Part shown: positions 40,201 to 53,400 of the stretch, piece by piece
How positions within the stretch are numbered: the first letter of the stretch is position 1
How the letters are laid out: every line of letters begins with the position of its first letter
From: Helopsaltes ochotensis
Lineage: Eukaryota > Chordata > Aves > Passeriformes > Locustellidae
Direction of reading: 5' to 3'
DNA length: 64,000 nucleotides
NCBI GenBank assembly: GCA_013400155.1
Contig: VXBM01000042.1
Coordinates: forward strand, 177,205 to 241,204
Translations under genes and position numbers: made by a program
Notes under the pieces: generated by a model
The model's database searches: none
Told to the model about the DNA's origin: nothing
Seen by the model: only the letters and a program-made list of their open reading frames with translations

Positions 40201-40339
40201 TCAAACACTCACTAACTCACTCATATCGGCTTACTTCCATACTCCTGTTCTTTAAGAAATTGAATCAGTAGGAGAGAACACAGGGACATGTTGCCAGCCA
40301 AGAACCATTCAACTGGCTCATCTGACTACAGCCAAGGTG
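37289..40339. other. Intergenic, no gene seen
   Basis: AT-rich sequence. It has a poly(A) run near 39520-39531 and poly(T) near 40049-40059. Open frames are short and show no family resemblance. Confidence 0.6.
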
Positions 40340-40750
40340 TTAAAGGTCGCCGAGGGGGGGGATTAGTATTTGGTGCTTTGCACAGAGCAATCGTTTCTGG
40401 TGTTGCAGAAGTGGTTTGAGGGTTATCGAGCACATCCCGCTGGTGCCAAGCCTCTGTGCAGGCAGGAGCGGGAAAAAAGATCTGGAGGGCGAGGACTTGG
40501 GCCAGCGAATACAGTCCTGCGAGGCCCCGCTGCAAGCTGCTCTTGCGAAGCTCGGCTAAACGGGATCTAAGGGGGTCGAACCAAAGCAAGGCGGCAGTCC
40601 CTCCGGCATGTTCCCCGCGCCGCGGTGTCCCGGCGCCACCTCCCGGAGGCCGCGCTCCTCGGCGCCGCAGGCAGCCGGCCTCGCACACAGCCCGCGGCCG
40701 CCTTCGCCAAAGCACTTCCAGCTTTCGCCTCGCAGCACCGGGCAGCTTTC
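40340..40750. promoter_or_regulatory. CpG island just beyond the KIF20B 3' end
   Basis: A sharply GC-rich block in an AT-rich setting, with several dozen CpGs, densest at 40600-40740 (CCGCGCCGCGG, CCCGCGGCCGCC). A GCGGGAAA at 40468-40475 is a perfect E2F-type site. No TATA box was picked out. Such islands usually mark promoters. It is about 0.5 kb past the KIF20B poly(A) signal, so it is not the KIF20B promoter, which lies off the right edge. It may start a non-coding RNA or an unseen gene; direction unknown. The open frames inside are what GC-rich DNA gives by chance. Confidence 0.7.
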
Positions 40751-41263
40751 AATCACGTTCTAGGACTTGCATTATCTATGGAAAGCTGTCCTATTGCTGA
40801 AAGATCGTCCCAAAAATATTCTGCTCCCTTTTTCACTTGAACACAAGAAATTCACGCCCTCTTCCGTCATCAGTTCTCTGATTAAATGGTGCCATTCTTC
40901 CTCCTAGATTTAAAGGCTCGACCTCTACGAAGTAGTGTTCTCATATTTTCCTTCCAGAAGCCTTTACCTTGTAAGTGAAATGTCATATGGATTAAAAAAA
41001 AAAAAATCATTCACCAAAAAGGAGCTGAAGTTGAGGCAAGCAATTTTTGGAATATTTTACAAGAATTTAAGGATATACAAGTATCAATGTGTACTCATTT
41101 CTTGCCCCTCAAAGTCAAGGCAGATAGGCTGCCTGAAAAAAAGCAATTTAAACCATTCCCTACAGACACAGCTCTTACAATGAATAAGTTATGAACACTT
41201 CCAAAGACACTGTTCCTAGTAAACAAAAAAGTTTCATACACAAAGTTGTTTGAACTTCTCAAT

Positions 41264-41407
41264 TTTAATGGAGTTCGAACAATTCTATACAGCTATATAC
41301 AGATTTTGAAGCACGACTAAATATCTATGGCTTCCTACATACAAAGAGCTGGAATAATAAAATGGGAATAGATCCCAGCTAAGAAATATAAACACACTTT
41401 TGCAAGG
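41264..41407 (-). other. KIF20B: KIF20B 3' UTR with ATTAAA poly(A) signal
   Basis: From the stop codon the minus strand runs about 140 nt to ATTAAA (41264-41269), followed after about 20 nt by a TTTGTGTATG downstream element near 41240. No AATAAA was found closer. This predicts a short 3' UTR with cleavage near 41245. Longer forms cannot be excluded. Confidence 0.6.
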
Positions 41408-41485
41408 TTATTTTGCTAATCTTGATCTCAGCCGTCGCTTGATGATTAGATGATCACTTTCTTTCTCTTTTTGTTCTACAAGGAT
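41408..41485 (-). CDS. KIF20B: KIF20B exon U: C-terminus and stop
   Basis: The last coding exon, 25 codons plus TAA (residues 1326-1350). The acceptor is TTTTTCAG before ATCCTTG. KESDHLIIKRRLRSRLAK ends the protein, against human KESDHQIIKRRLRTKTAK as recalled. The strong match of the very end fixes the stop codon. Confidence 0.98.
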   Translation of the reverse strand: MLVEQKEKESDHLIIKRRLRSRLAK

Positions 41486-44400
41486 CTGAAAAAGATGGAT
41501 TAAAAGATGGTTATTCAAATGACATTCACCTTCTAGACCTGTAGACAGAATAATTTCTTCCAGAATCTGTTTCCAGAGTTTTACACGAGTCACTCTGGTG
41601 AAATTTATCCATTCACTGAGAGGTGGGACAGGCTGGCCAGGGAAGTGTGTAAACACCATCCCGGGAAGTGTTCAAAAGCTGTGTGGATGTGGCCTTTGGG
41701 GATACGGTTTTGTGGGGCTAACCCAGGGATGCTGGGTTAACAGTTGGGCTCAATGGTCTTGGAGACCTTTTCCAACCTTAACAATTCTATTACCGTTTTT
41801 TGTCAGGGGTCTCCAGGATAGAGAGACAATCTTAGTGCATCATGACAAGCGACAAATTCCATAAATATACAAAATCCCATTTTTTGCTCCAACAAATACC
41901 AAAGTCCAAAAAAAATTATTATCTGAATGCAGCTATCACTTCTAGTCTCTAATATTCATTTTTTGATACAGGAAGTGTTCAGAAGACATTTTTAGCTTAA
42001 ATTTCTCTAGCTTTCTCTGACTTCCCCAGGATTCAGTCTTTCACCTTTTCTTTCACTTCTAAAGCTTCTTAACCCATTTTGCTCAGCACTTCACCCATTT
42101 TTTTCTTCCTCCTACGGACAGCACTTTGGGTTATGCTGCATCCATTCATACAATTTAAGAGAAAATTCAATAGGCTACTTCAGTAGCAAGTGCTTACCAT
42201 AGCATAGAGAAGAAAGGATGGAACAGAATGAAGAGATATACTTCCAACAGAGCAGAAGACTGCTCAGCACTAGAGTTACTGTCCAAACCATAGAGTTGGA
42301 GTTCTGAAACAATACATCAAACTCCGGCCTGCATGACTCTTAGAATGATTTAGACAGAGCCACAAAATTAAAACACATCCAGAAGGCTATTTAGACTGTG
42401 CTTCGAAAAGCATGGATGTATCCACGTGCTATTATGCCCAAATATCACCTGGGCATAAATGCAATTGAAAAATACCTTTGGTGCTCACTTGTAAAGGTTA
42501 ATTGTACATGCAGACCTTTATTGTGTTTCAATCATGTCATTCCAAATCTGTGGATGCTTTACTGGTCTCTACTTCTATTCTCCCTTTATGCTACACTTAA
42601 ATGAACTGCAAGTACTGGAAAAACAAATTAAGACTTCACTGCTGTAGCAGAGAAAAAGTAATCCTCCACACACTACAAGATATCTGTCAGTCCAGATGTG
42701 AAGGTATCTCCATGATTGCTGTATCACCTATCCAGTCAGTCAGCAGTCGAAGAAAGACAGGTTAGAAAACAGGAAAAAATAAGTAAAACAGGAGAAACAA
42801 AACGCCAAAAGGAATGGTTAGGTGGAATAAATATATAGGTTGGTATTTTCAAACCTTTCCTGCAACTTGGTTAGACCTTCAGATTTGTCTTTTTCCTCGA
42901 ATAGTTAATTTCAATTTATGATTACAGAAGAACATCACAGTGGGCAAAACAGGAATCTTAATCACTTACTGAAGAACCAGGGATATCCAGAGGGCAAGAA
43001 ATGTCAGTTGAATACAGCCTTCTCTTGGCTCGTTTTGGCTTGAGCTCGTTTTCTTTGACATTTTCTGGTTCTGCAGACTTGGGTGAGCTTATTGTCTCAA
43101 TAAGCTTCTTTGCTAAAAGACATATTTTAGCATAAATACATGTCATGGTTTTGTGAGCCCCAAAATTCATGAATAAAGTAGGTTTTATTAAAACAGTTTA
43201 AAAATTAAACCAGTGTAGACCAAAGCTCAAATATAAAACTTCAGAAGTGGTATTTGACTACCAGTTTTCTGTAGGTGGAAGCAGTTTTTCATAGCTTCAG
43301 GTGCAAAAGCTTAAAGGACACATTTAAATAGCACAATAAAAATCGATTAGGATTCAGATCTCACTTAAAGACGACAAAGTTGAACAACAGGCTAGTTTTA
43401 TCAAACTAGCACTAGCTAAAGAGAAGAGTATATGCATTAGAAAAAATAAAAATAAATAAGCAATACTGTTTTACAAAGAGGGAAACTATACAGGACATGG
43501 TAATAAAGGTTACAACACAGTACTCATTTGCTCAAATTAAATATTCAAATTAAGGATAAAATTTTCCGTAGTCTGACTTTGGCCTCCATTGATAATATTA
43601 AATACTGTGCTCCTGGAACCAATATGACAAACATAGAAATTTAAAAAAATTTCACAGTTATTATCTAGACGGTATTGGTCAGATAATTTAAGATGTACTC
43701 CGTAGCAAGACAAGCTTTCAAGTTGGTACAGGAGTTTATTTTAACTGTCCACATTAAAAAATTACCAACTTTGTTTTAAACAAATAATAGTGTCTTTCAG
43801 AATTAAATACTGGTGATTCCTTGTGCCCTCTTGTTTTTGTTTAAATGTACAGTAACCTAGCGATCATTCTTACTGTAGCAAGGAATAAAAACATATCCTT
43901 CAACTGAAAGTCCAAGCAATTAATCTTCCCAAGGCTATACCTAAACTTAACAAAATCCATTAATTGCTCTATATTCAGTTGAATAGAGTCTTCCAAATAT
44001 TTTCATGACTCACTGGCTTTCAGATTACATAGAATTAATGTACATCAAAAAAAATTAACAAAGTTTCCACAGCAACAAAGGATTGTTTATAGAACAAGGT
44101 AAGATTTGGAGTTTGGATTCAATCCTTGATTTTTTTAGAGCAGCAGGGCAAATTTCTAAAACTGTCTTTATGTGTAAGTAAGTACAGAGTAACTCCAGCA
44201 TTTTGGGCCTAACAATTATCACTGCTTTTATGATAAATACGCAGACCTTTCACACTTCACCTTTCATTCCGACTGGTTTATATTTCATGCTTAACCTAAG
44301 TTTTAGAATTAGGTAGCCCACACAATCAAGACAATCTTTCCTTCTCTGCCATTCTACAACAGCCAGAGAACAGGGAATAAGCCTTAGTTATACTGTACAA

Positions 44401-47400
44401 ACCTTTAGAGTGAATAATAGTAGGAGAACTTTGGAAAAAATCACCAATTTTCTGTAGTGTCCCATCTTTCTTCTTAGCTGACTTTTTATTTAGAGTAGAT
44501 TCTTGCCTTCTTAAGGGATATTCTTTTCTAAGAGATTGTGCAGTAGCCATCTGTACAGAAATACAGGATCATTGTTTAAGTTAAAACTGACTTAATCCTC
44601 AAGTTTCATGTCCTTTTATTTTACTTCAATGTTATTTTCAAGCTGACATATTGAGCTTTGCTACTGAAACCTTTGTTCAATTTAGTAATGATATCACTAC
44701 AGCAAGTAATGTAGACAAGCTTATATTTTACTTATAAGTAAATTAAAAGCTTATGTTTTCTTTCTAGAAGAAAGAAAATTGCCAGTTTCACAGAATACAT
44801 TTAAGAGCAGGAATCATACAGGAAACAGAGGTTCCTTTTTTTTTCTAAAGGCAGATTCAAAGTCGTAGAGTATTTTACTAGACAAGCTAATTATAATTAT
44901 ATTATAGTAATTATAAATAAAAGAATCTGATGGGACAAATAAACCTCACACCTTGCGAACCTGCCAAGGTTACTATTATGGCCTAAAATAATCTTTTTAT
45001 AATTGCCATATATATATAAACTTTAGTTTTACTTCAAAGGCAAAGGCATTGCCTATAACATCACACTTTATTAAAATGCTCAAACTAGTCTTTTTAACTA
45101 CTCAATATGGAAAATCCCTCCCCTTTGAATCACTGCACACTGCAGTGTGGGCACTACACATTTTTGGCAAATACACATCCTTTGGCATATAGAGCTTAGT
45201 AGAAGGACACCATAAATGTTGAAGAATCCTGTTGAAATACATAAATAAGGATAAGAGAGTTCTGCATAAGATTATTTGCTCTTTTCAGAAATCTATCTTT
45301 ACAAAAAAGGCTAAACTAACTTCAAAAATGGAACAAAATCAAACCTTTTTTTTGTTGCTTGTAGAAGGTGAATCAGCCATAGGAGGCTTTGCATTTCTCT
45401 TGTTCTCACTTGCCACAAAATCCTAAAGAAAATTAGAAGAAGTTATAATTGAAACCAATGACTGCCTAAACCAAAAGAAACGATTTTATAGAACTGATCT
45501 GTAATCCCACAGATCAGAGCTGGGGACAGCAAGAAATGGCACTATCTGGGAGAGAGAAACGTAAAAGGTAAAGAGAAAGTGCAAATCAGGCACAAGAAGA
45601 CAGAGTCTGGATCAGCTGAAGCCTATGACCTTATTCAACACAGGCCAGAGATGCACTTTGGAGATGTGGGGTTTAAATAATACCCATATGAAAATAAATA
45701 CATTAAATATATAAATGCCTGGGATCTCAGCTGAAAATAAGAAGGTAGAAGTTTTAATAAATTATCAGAGTAATAAACTGAAAAGCTGCACGACAGATTT
45801 TGTCAGTTGATTGAGTTCATACCTCATTCATCTCTACACTCTTCCTTTTCCTTCTTGGCTTGAGCATTTTAACTGTAACTGGTGAGGTGCTGCCCTGGTG
45901 CTTCACCTCCATCTTATGGGGTTGCAGAGGTGTGAACTGGATTTCCATCTCTGGTTTTGGGAACCGACTTGTTTTTCCATCCTCTGTGGACACTTCAGTA
46001 GAGTCCAGGACAATTTCAGAATGGTCCTGTAAGCGTATGGAAATTGTAAGAAAACAAGTTTTAAACTAACTATGAGTTAAATACTATATAATACATACCA
46101 CCTCCCATCTCCCAGTGGATTGCAAAGACGGTGCTCTATTTTCCAGCCGTTAGCTTTCAGAACACTTAAAACAGGAGTGAAGAAATCAACTACAGCCGAA
46201 CTTATGCCTTAGTATCTAAAACCCTTTTGTTACACTTTGAACTTTTTTGTATCTAAGATCACAGAATTTTCCTTGCTGAATTCAGCCTGATACTGTGTTT
46301 CCAAGTAATTTTTCCTCAAGGCCAGAGACCGTTAGTGATTGTCTCCATCTTAACTGCTGCTCCTTAGGAACTAGGCAGTAATAGCAGCCTTTGTGAGAAA
46401 AGTATAATATTTCTGTAGCTTATCTTTAGAGAGCTCTCTTCCCCTTCTAAAGAACTCCAGCTGTTCCTCCTGACATCTTTTCACCCTGAAGGGTGAACCT
46501 CCTTTCTCTTGAAAAGGAAGATGGTAAAAGCTCATGGAAAGCCAAAAGGTAGTTCTCCAACACCCTCTGAGTGGTAAGTTTTCAAGAGCACACAGCTGAA
46601 GTCAGACATAATTATTCACATGATTATACTATACAGCTTTTATTTCTACTTTTATGTACATTTCAAATGCTGGTTTGGTTTTCTTTTAGGTAGGACGCAA
46701 GATACTGTTTTGTTCTTATGAACCCCATTTGGGCTGGTTAATAACACAATCATCTCACTACACAATAAGCGACATCATGAAAATGGTTTGAGTTGAAATC
46801 CCCTTAACACTGACATAATCAAACTGAGATGACACTACAAATAATATGTTTCTGAAATCTCTAGAACCTGGACTAGTTAACTAGTTTTTCCCTCAGGTGT
46901 AAAGGTTCTATAACATCAAGAGAGGTAATATCCATTTAACTTATTTTCTGGGAGTAAGTGCAAAAGAATGAATAAGAACTCAGAAATGATGATACAGGTA
47001 AAGGACAAGGAAGTTTTGGGAGAGTGCCAGAACTATATACAGAAATATATACTGAGGAAAACCAACAATTATACACATATCATTACACAGGATATGAACA
47101 TACATAAGTAATGATATTCATATCATTACATATGATATGAACAAACATACCTCTTTGTTCACAGACTGATCAATTTTATCTTGTCCTTCTTCAGGTAAAG
47201 GTACTTCTGCCAAAGACTGAGGATTTTCATGGTTAATCTGCTGTTTCATTTCCTTTATGAAGTCATCTTTCTCTGCCAGCTGTTTTTTTAGATCTTCTAT
47301 GTCAGTTTCCTTATCCTAATAAACATAGCAAAAATTGCCACAAATTTCAGGACTGTCAAAAGAAAGTAATATATATCACAAGCATCATTATGATTACTTG

Positions 47401-50400
47401 GTCATAACAGTTTTAGAACTGCAGGTGAAACCAGTCAGGTATCCAATACAAAGCAAATAATTTAATGCCTCTAGGTAAAGTGAAGAAAAGTCTTATAAGA
47501 GTCTGAGGAAACATAATGCAAAAGTTTTTATTTTACTATACTTATTTAGAATTCTAAGTTCACCTCCCATTTGCTCATGAAGTTCTTGGTGCTTTGTAAA
47601 AGACAACAAATGGGAGAGTTGTTTCAGATATCCAGTCCAAATTCTGAGTGTTTACTTGAATTACTACATATTTTCAAACTCCAGTTACTATTACAAATTC
47701 AGTTGCAAACAAATGTAAAGCTTTTCTTTTAAAATTAGTTGCAAATGGTTTCAATATAATAGTGTTTAAGAACATAAAAATAGAGCCAGAATGCAAAGAG
47801 CAAAAGCAATTATAGTATTTTGCAGAATTAATGGGTAACAAAAAACCCTCAAAAAAAATCACTCAGAAGAAAGAAAACTGACCTTTTCTGAAGCCGTTAG
47901 TGCAGCCTGTTTCAGCCTCTCTATTTCTTTATCTTTTTGTATGGTGCTAGAAGCCAAAGTACTGAGCTGTACTTCCAAAGCTTTTACTAGTTCATCTCTT
48001 TCTTCACGCCACTTTTGAAGATTGCTGTCCTTCTCTACCAGCTGTGCAGCAAGTCTTTCCTAAATATTACAAAAGGTAGGTTAGAATACAACACCACTTC
48101 TCCACGGTATCTGAACTCTTCTGCTAGTTTTGTTTTGCACAGTTAGCACTATTTCATAGCTTTAGTAAACTTGAGCCTATGCAGATGTTATAAAGCGCAT
48201 ATAGAACTCGTATCAGTACAAATATGCAAAAGTAAGCCACGTTTCAATTAGAAAATCTGTATTTCTACTCTTTGTGAAGAGAATTTTCTTTTTGAGAACC
48301 ACAACTCCTGTGTACTCGCTGGAAGATTTTATTAATTACAATTCTCAGGCAAGAAAAGTCACAGATAAAGTAAAAGTAGTTGTAAGCTCCTAACACCCTC
48401 TTGTACAGATTGCAGCTCCACAAAGGCATTGCTAAGTACTTCTAGATGCAGATGCAGTTTCAGATTGCAGAAGTTCATATGATAACTTCATCTGATTAAA
48501 AATTACAACCTTGATGCAATTAAGTAAACAAGGTGCCTTAGTTAATAACTATCAGTCTCCCCAACTGTAGCACATATTACCACAGCATACTGACCAAGTA
48601 TTTTCCAAAGTATGCTTTCTTAGCTTCTATAGAGCAATTCATTTAGGTGTAGTTTATTTGTTGGTGTTTTACACACCATACGAAACTTGAAGGTTTCGTA
48701 GTGAGGAAGTAGTGATGGAATAGGAAGGAATAGGTATGTTAACTTCCATTATGTGCAAATATTTTTCATTTTATGATCCTTCTATTCTTCCTTTTTCATA
48801 TTGAGAACACCTCATCTAGACTTTGTCATGTGAGAAACTAAGGGAACTGACAAAGGCCAGCTACTCTCAAGTGCCCCCACTGTTCAACACTCGACATGTG
48901 ATTTACTCTGTACTAAAGACACCACAGGACACTGCTGAGACAAAGTCACTTACAATTTCTGCTTGCTGCTTTACATGGTGTTCTCTATCCTCCACAAACT
49001 TTCTCATTTCCCTGTTGCGATGGTTCTCAGCTTCTTTTACTTGATTTATGAGTCCCACTTTTTCCTCGAGCCACTTTTTTCTATCAGTTTGATACTTTGC
49101 CTCATTTTCCTAATTTGATGAAACCAGAAATAAAAGTGTAAGTTGGGAGAGAAAAAAAACCCCTTAAAATTCAGAATACCATTGAGTGGATTAATTTCAA
49201 AAACATAACAGAAACAGTAGCACAGTTTTACTCTAACATACTCCCAGGTACCAGTATTATACTCATTTATACTTCTGTATTGCAAAAAAAAAATCAATTT
49301 TCAGCATTTCTTATTCAGACTGGCACACCTTCATGGAATAGTTTTTTTCCCCTCAAAGCATTCTGGGTCAATCAGACACATACACCAAAAGTAATGGTAA
49401 ACAGACTTCTACCTTACAAATCCCCAAGCTTCTACACTGCCTTAAAGGAAATGTTAGAAAATTAATCTTTGCTTCAAGCCTGAAAGGGAAGCAATGCAGT
49501 ACAGTTTGAATGGTAGGCAGAGACAGCATGTACCTAAGCATGTCACTTGAATCCACACCAACTTCATCTCCTTTTCTATCACAATCAAACCTCTTGTCAG
49601 ACATTTTATCACATAAGACAGGAAACACCTGTAAAGTTCCTTGGAAAATAAGTCTATTTGCTAATCCAAGGAGAGTTAGAGGAATGTCCTCAGCCTTACG
49701 AGGAGGGGCTTACAGGCCATGCAGCAAGCACAAGATCATGAGAGAGAATTTGATTTAGCAACTGACAGGAGAGATCCTTGGAACTGATATCAGGAGTTGG
49801 ATTAAGACAGCTGTAAGAGGAAAGCAGCTATAGAAGGCCTGTGCACAGCAGTAACATAACATAGGGCAGGGTGCGCTTCTTTATGGGGCATCAGTGACAC
49901 CCTATGGAAGAGATGCTTCAAAGGTGGTTTCCTTTACCATAACTTGCCATTATCATGACCCAGGCTCTTGAAGACAGTGACACAAAAAAATCTTAGACTC
50001 CAAAATGGGATTTATGGCCTTAGATTTAAGAATGAATTATATAATTATGTTTTACCTCCAGTTCTTTCTGCAGCTTTATCAATTCCTCATTTTCATTTAT
50101 AGTTTTCTCCTCATTTTTGCTCATCTTTTGCTGCCAGTCACTATTGCACTGGTTATTCAGCTCTCTATATTTTCGCTTCCATGCTTCGAGTTCTAGGCAG
50201 AACACAAAATGAGTTTACATAAAGTATAATTTTAAATGTGTATTCAAACATGTTCCCATCCTTCTACTAAAGTTGCTTGGATTTATCAGCTATGATCACA
50301 GACAATAGAAGCCTTTTAGGAAATTGCTATTTGTTACGTAAAAGTAACACCTAAATAGAAATTGATAAGTAAAACCATAAATATAAAGCAGCTATCACAA

Positions 50401-53400
50401 TACACATTCAAACCAATTTTCCTTCCCTGCTCCCTTTTTGTGGAGAGATTACCCAAAGCTAATCTGTTGGTCTCTTCTAATTTGGCTTCAAGTACATGAT
50501 CTTGTTCAATCTGAGTCTGTTCTTGTTCTTCTAACGTCATCCGCATATCTTCAATTATTTTTTCCTTTGCACACAGATCTGAAAAATTCAAAATTAATTT
50601 ACCAATGAGCCTCCTCCTAGTTCCCACCATTCTCTCCCAAACTGCCTTACTTACAAGTAATTTCTCCATTCCCTGAGAACAAAAGCTCTATTACAAGGAC
50701 ATAGAGCATCTATACGTAACCATCCACATCCCAAATCCTTAAGCGATTTTATTCTCACCGATTTAACTTACACGTGTGTTTTGGTGTTAGATATCAGACT
50801 CTGGCTTATATGGCTATGAGAAAGTAACTACTGTTCAAGCACTAATGTTTATCACATCTGCAGAAACTTTCTGCTAGCATACACAATAGTGTGCTAGTTC
50901 ATGCTTTTGCTAAAATGGACAAGTAAAATAAAACCAAGAAAATCTCAATATTGACTAAATGAACACTAATACTTTCTCTGCTTTCATTTCTTAATCTGAT
51001 ACTGTTTATTTGCTTACAAATACATCTAATAACTATTCAATAAAAATCACTTTCTGGCTGTGAGATTTTAATATCCAGGTTGGAGTGGCTCGGTACTCTA
51101 CAATATAAATATACAGGAGTCTCCAAATTTTTTATTGACATGATCACTCAACGTTGTCATTGCACATACACAAAAAAAACCCTGGAAAAATAACAGCTCT
51201 TTCTGACCTTTACGTGTTTCCTCATACTGTTTGGAGATTTCTTCTAGCTTTTCTCTACTCAACTGCTCCTAAATATCATGTTAAAAGCAAATTAAAGAAA
51301 TTAGAACATGCTGAAAGAAGCAAATACATATGCTAGAAATTAATAGCTTTTCATTTTGAGTTTGATAAATAATGAGTAAAGCATTTAAGACAAATAGTCC
51401 CAAATGAGTAAGTTCTTCACATAGTATAAAGTAGCATTCCAGCTGTTTAAAACATAAAAAGAGAGACATTACTACTAACATATCTAAGTGTCACTAATCA
51501 GAAACGCCTCAGGATTTAAGTATTTATTTGCTAGAATGATTGTAAAATTGTTTTAAATAAGTCCTGCAAGAGCATTTCTTTAAACATATTTCATTCATCT
51601 GTTAAAACTAATTTCAGCTAGCTACTCTTATTTTTACCCCAGCTTCTGTAAGCTTTCTCCAGTTACTTGGAAAACTTGCCTCATTAGTAGATTAGTTAAA
51701 AAAAAGTTAAGACCAAGTAAAATTTTATAAAACAAAATACCTTTTTAAGTTGCAGCACTGTGCGTTGTTTGAGCTCTAATTCTTCACTAAACTGCTTTTT
51801 AATTTTCTCAAGTTCGTTAATTTGTTTCCTCAGGGATTTCTCCTGAGTTTGCATTGTACACACCTGCAACATGACAGCAAGTAAAACTTACATTTAGTTG
51901 TAAGCCTTTTCCGATCTCTGTAAGTTACCTAGATAACCAACTACTTAAATTAAACTTTTGCAAGCATCTTTATTAAATTTCAGTGGCTAGAGTGAAGATA
52001 CTCTAAATGTATCACTCAAAATAGCCTTCTTATGAATCTATTTTAACATCCACAGACCGAGATTTGTGAAAACAGGTTTTAATAACAGAAGCCCAAACTT
52101 GCAGAAGAAACATTTTGCCTATGGTTACCAACCTCTTTTTGTACTTGCTGAATCTGTTTCTTGGCATCAGAAAATTTCTCTTTCAAATCTGTGTATTCTT
52201 CCTCTTTCCTCTGCAAATCTTTTTTCAAACCTTGTACAAGGGCAGAGCTTTCAGAAAGATCTTTATGTAGCCTTGGGTTAGAAATAGAGAGACAAAGAAC
52301 ATTAGTCTTACATATCAGTGCAGGCTCTTTGCTGCTTTTATTTGCAAATAGAATCTCAGCTCTACCAGATCAATTACAAGCTTTATAATTTTACATTTGG
52401 ACTTCAATGTTGTATTATATACAAGCCTGAAGTAAACTGCTCAGATTCACTTCTGAACACTCAATTTTTAAAAATATTATCTTTTTAAGCACAGTAGTGC
52501 AGCCATTTTTATCATTAGGTGACCTTACAAATTAGAAAAGCCCAAGGTTAAAATCAAATAATTTTAACGTTGATAACTATACTCCAGTTCTTGTAAGTAT
52601 CAAGATGAATACAAAGAAAAGTGGAAAAAACCAATAACATTGCAATAAAGCCTGCCATCACAAGTTCTGAAAAGTAAAGAATGAGTTTGATGGGTTTATT
52701 TTTAAGTAATCACATTTATTTCAAAGAGTTTCCAGCAAGACATCTTGGACTTTTAAACTAGCTAAAGGAAGGTTTTCCAGGTCCTACAAATGAGAATACA
52801 ATCCAAGGCCTCACAAAAAGAAATCATTTCAAAATTTCACCAGCGCAGGTTTGGGTATCATCAGACCTTCATGCTAAACTCTGTTTGGAGTATGTGCAGT
52901 ACCCACAGGTATGGCACTAAAGAATCCATAGTCAGGAGAAGGGTTACATAGCATCTTAAAGCTATTTTTACATAATTGCAATTCCCTTGCCATACACCAA
53001 ATATCTCTCAGATGCACATAATCTCCTATTTCTTACAGATTTAAAAAGTAGAGGGTGCTGAGGAAAGTTCTACCCTCTGCACCCATTATTCCTTCAAGTC
53101 TTATAGTAGACTGCTCACCTAGAATAGCTGTTACCAAAACTGTCTGTTTATTCCCTGGGCTTTTTTTCTCCCTCTTTCTTCCTTTTCTTTTACAATTCAG
53201 TCCTTTCCAAAGAAAAGATATCCTACTTTCATATAAGTTACAGGATATAATATTGCACTATGCCATTTCCTTCACAAAGGGTCTGCAACAAAACTATTAG
53301 AAATCCCCATAATAATTAGAATTCATTTCATTCTATGCTCCCATTTCCCTGCACAACAGTTCCACGTGATTTAGATGTGTATTTTTGAAAGAATATACAA

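Noticed and set aside
40326..40840. Arg/Pro/Ala-rich frames on both strands at the CpG island
   Set aside because: GC-rich DNA gives such frames by chance. No homology, and several overlap each other in different frames.
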